From the NCBI GenBank assembly GCA_964474685.1, contig CAYYTE010000006.1, positions 1 through 40,854 on the forward strand: a stretch of DNA of 40,854 nucleotides, in the 5' to 3' direction. The DNA comes from UBA1737 sp964474685 (lineage in GTDB: Bacteria; Bacillota_I; Bacilli_A; ML615J-28; CAG-313). The position numbers and the translations under genes were made by a program. The notes under the pieces were generated by a model, which was not told where the DNA came from, made no database searches, and worked only from the letters and a program-made list of their open reading frames with translations. Every line of letters starts with the position of its first letter. Positions within the stretch are counted from its first letter, which is position 1. This document shows, in pieces, positions 39,498 through 40,854 of this stretch.

Positions 39498-40781
39498 ATG
39501 ATAAATGTAAAAAGTTTTTTTGATTTTATGAATGAATCTATAACACCCTATCATGCGGTTAAGAATGTTGAAGAAATACTTCTTCAAAATGGATTTATTG
39601 AACTATTTGAAAATGAAGTTTGGAAACTAGACGCGAACAAAAAGTATTATGTAAAAAGAGATGATACGAGCATTATTGCGTTTTATGGGAATAATCCAAT
39701 AAACCCTTCCTGTCATATCATTGCGAGTCATTGTGACTCTCCTTGCTTAATGATTAAACCTAAGCCTATTCTTTCTCGTCCAGGTTATGTGAGACTAAAT
39801 GTAGAAACCTATGGGGGAATGATTATGTCTACTTGGTTGGATAAACCATTAGGAATTGCGGGGAGAGTTATTGTAGAAACATCCAATAATACAATTGAAA
39901 CAAAACTTGTTAAACTTAGTAAGTCTGTTGTAATACCGAATGTTGCAATTCACTTTAATCGAACAATTAATACATCATTTGCCATTAATCCACAAGTAGA
40001 CTTATTACCACTTTTAGGAAGTAATGAAAATAAGTTTAATGAGGAGTTAGAGAATGAAGTAGATCATCAAAAAATCGTTTCTTATGATTTATTCCTATAT
40101 AATAAGGAGGAAGCGGGGTTTGCTGGATTAGAGGATGAATATATTACATCAAGTAGAATTGATGATTTAGAGTGTGTTTATACGTCTTTATGTGGTTTTA
40201 TAGAGAATGTTTCAAAATCAAATAATACAAATATTTTAGCAATATTTAATAATGAAGAAGTGGGTAGTTTATCAATGGCTGGTGCTGACTCGACTTTACT
40301 TGGAGACGTTATTCATAGGATTAGTGATTCTTATTCTTTAGATTATATAAGGCTTTTAAATAACTCCATGATTCTATCAGCTGACAATGCTCATGCAGTT
40401 CATCCTGCTCACCCTGAATACACCGATGATGTGAATGCTGTTTATATGAATAAAGGCCTTGTTATTAAAAGACAAGCGGGACTTCGCTACACAACAAATG
40501 CTAGGAGTGAAGGGATATTAAGATTCCTGTTAGATTCGGAAAAAATCCCATATCAATTATTTACAAATAGGTCTAATATTTTAGGAGGAAGCACGCTTGG
40601 AGCAATCAATCAGCGTCATCTTAGTATCTTATCCTGTGATGTGGGTCTTGCTCAACTTGCTATGCATTCTTCTCTAGAGACTGCTGGTAGTAAGGATATC
40701 GAGTATGCAATTTCAGCTTTTTCCAAATTCTACAACACTAGTTTTATTATTCGTAATTCTAAGGTAGAATTTTCAAAGTAA
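39498..40781 (+). CDS. M18 family aminopeptidase
   Basis: Zinc aminopeptidase that trims N-terminal, often acidic, residues from peptides; cytosolic. The protein is 427 aa, the usual size. Conserved sites are ASHCDSP (His78, Asp80), SRIDDL (bridging Asp), NNEEVGS (Glu253, Glu254) and SADNAHAVHPAHPEY, then GGSTLG near the end, matching the tetrahedral DNPEP/ApeB-type enzymes. ATG 39498 is preferred because AGAGG (39488-39492) lies 5 bases upstream; ATG 39480, which overlaps the ABC-F stop, would add MKKEEY and is possible. Co-transcribed with the ABC-F gene. Confidence 0.92.
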   Translation: MINVKSFFDFMNESITPYHAVKNVEEILLQNGFIELFENEVWKLDANKKYYVKRDDTSIIAFYGNNPINPSCHIIASHCDSPCLMIKPKPILSRPGYVRLNVETYGGMIMSTWLDKPLGIAGRVIVETSNNTIETKLVKLSKSVVIPNVAIHFNRTINTSFAINPQVDLLPLLGSNENKFNEELENEVDHQKIVSYDLFLYNKEEAGFAGLEDEYITSSRIDDLECVYTSLCGFIENVSKSNNTNILAIFNNEEVGSLSMAGADSTLLGDVIHRISDSYSLDYIRLLNNSMILSADNAHAVHPAHPEYTDDVNAVYMNKGLVIKRQAGLRYTTNARSEGILRFLLDSEKIPYQLFTNRSNILGGSTLGAINQRHLSILSCDVGLAQLAMHSSLETAGSKDIEYAISAFSKFYNTSFIIRNSKVEFSK

Positions 40782-40788
40782 ACAAGGA

Positions 40789-40827
40789 AGTGTTTATTAA
40801 AGGGGACTTTAGTAAACACTTTTTTTA
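40789..40827 (+). terminator. Terminator of the rpmE/ABC-F/aminopeptidase unit
   Basis: 14-base stem, AGTGTTTATTAAAG (40789-40802) with CTTTAGTAAACACT (40807-40820), loop GGGA, then a run of Ts to 40827. Confidence 0.92.
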
Positions 40828-40854
40828 CCGATTATCTTTCTAATTATAAGAAAA

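Noticed and set aside
1..40854. Mollicute code 4 (TGA as Trp)
   Set aside because: sufB and the ABC-F gene end at TGA with terminator or next-gene signals right after, and conserved Trp positions are TGG.

Overview
The window is a low-GC stretch from a Bacilli-type Firmicute. It has the SufU form of the Suf operon, an RqcP gene beside ftsH, a maf-galU-acyltransferase operon, near-consensus -35/-10 promoters, strong AGGAGG ribosome sites and intrinsic terminators after most transcription units. TGA acts as a stop (sufB ends at 2539-2541, the ABC-F gene at 39481-39483) and tryptophan is written TGG, so this is code 11 and not a code-4 mollicute. The gene content and the very large surface proteins suggest an uncultured, probably animal-associated lineage near Erysipelotrichales/RF39. 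That placement is an inference, not something the sequence proves.

Region 1 (1-12.4 kb) is housekeeping. It holds the end of a suf operon (sufS partial, sufU, sufB), then tilS-ftsH-rqcP, a convergent unrecognised gene, hslO (Hsp33), and a leftward block of lysS and maf-galU-PlsC-like acyltransferase. A tRNA-Tyr/tRNA-Gln pair follows. LysRS carries an extra N-terminal four-cysteine domain.

Region 2 (12.4-37.3 kb) is dominated by envelope proteins. It begins with a HAAS-domain membrane protein that has a beta-rich extracytoplasmic part. Next come a leftward aspA and a 553-base AT-rich gap. Then two tandem, related genes follow: a 1,192-aa protein and a 5,677-aa protein encoded by a single uninterrupted 17-kb reading frame. 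Both start with a four-helix membrane domain that looks like CvpA (a G-F/L-x-x-G segment after helix 1). Both continue as long helical repeat arrays marked by a W-x-x-E motif. Charge distribution puts the arrays outside the membrane. Near the C-terminus of the giant protein the unit is regular (93-95 residues), and neighbouring doublets are still similar at the DNA level, so the array has expanded recently at its 3' end. Its Arg and Phe codon use looks adapted to high expression. This pair is the most unusual content of the window.

Region 3 (37.3-40.85 kb) returns to housekeeping: rpmE (L31) with a consensus promoter overlapped by a perfect palindrome, an ABC-F ATPase and an M18 aminopeptidase, closed by a strong terminator. 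No insertion sequence, prophage, CRISPR array or origin was seen.
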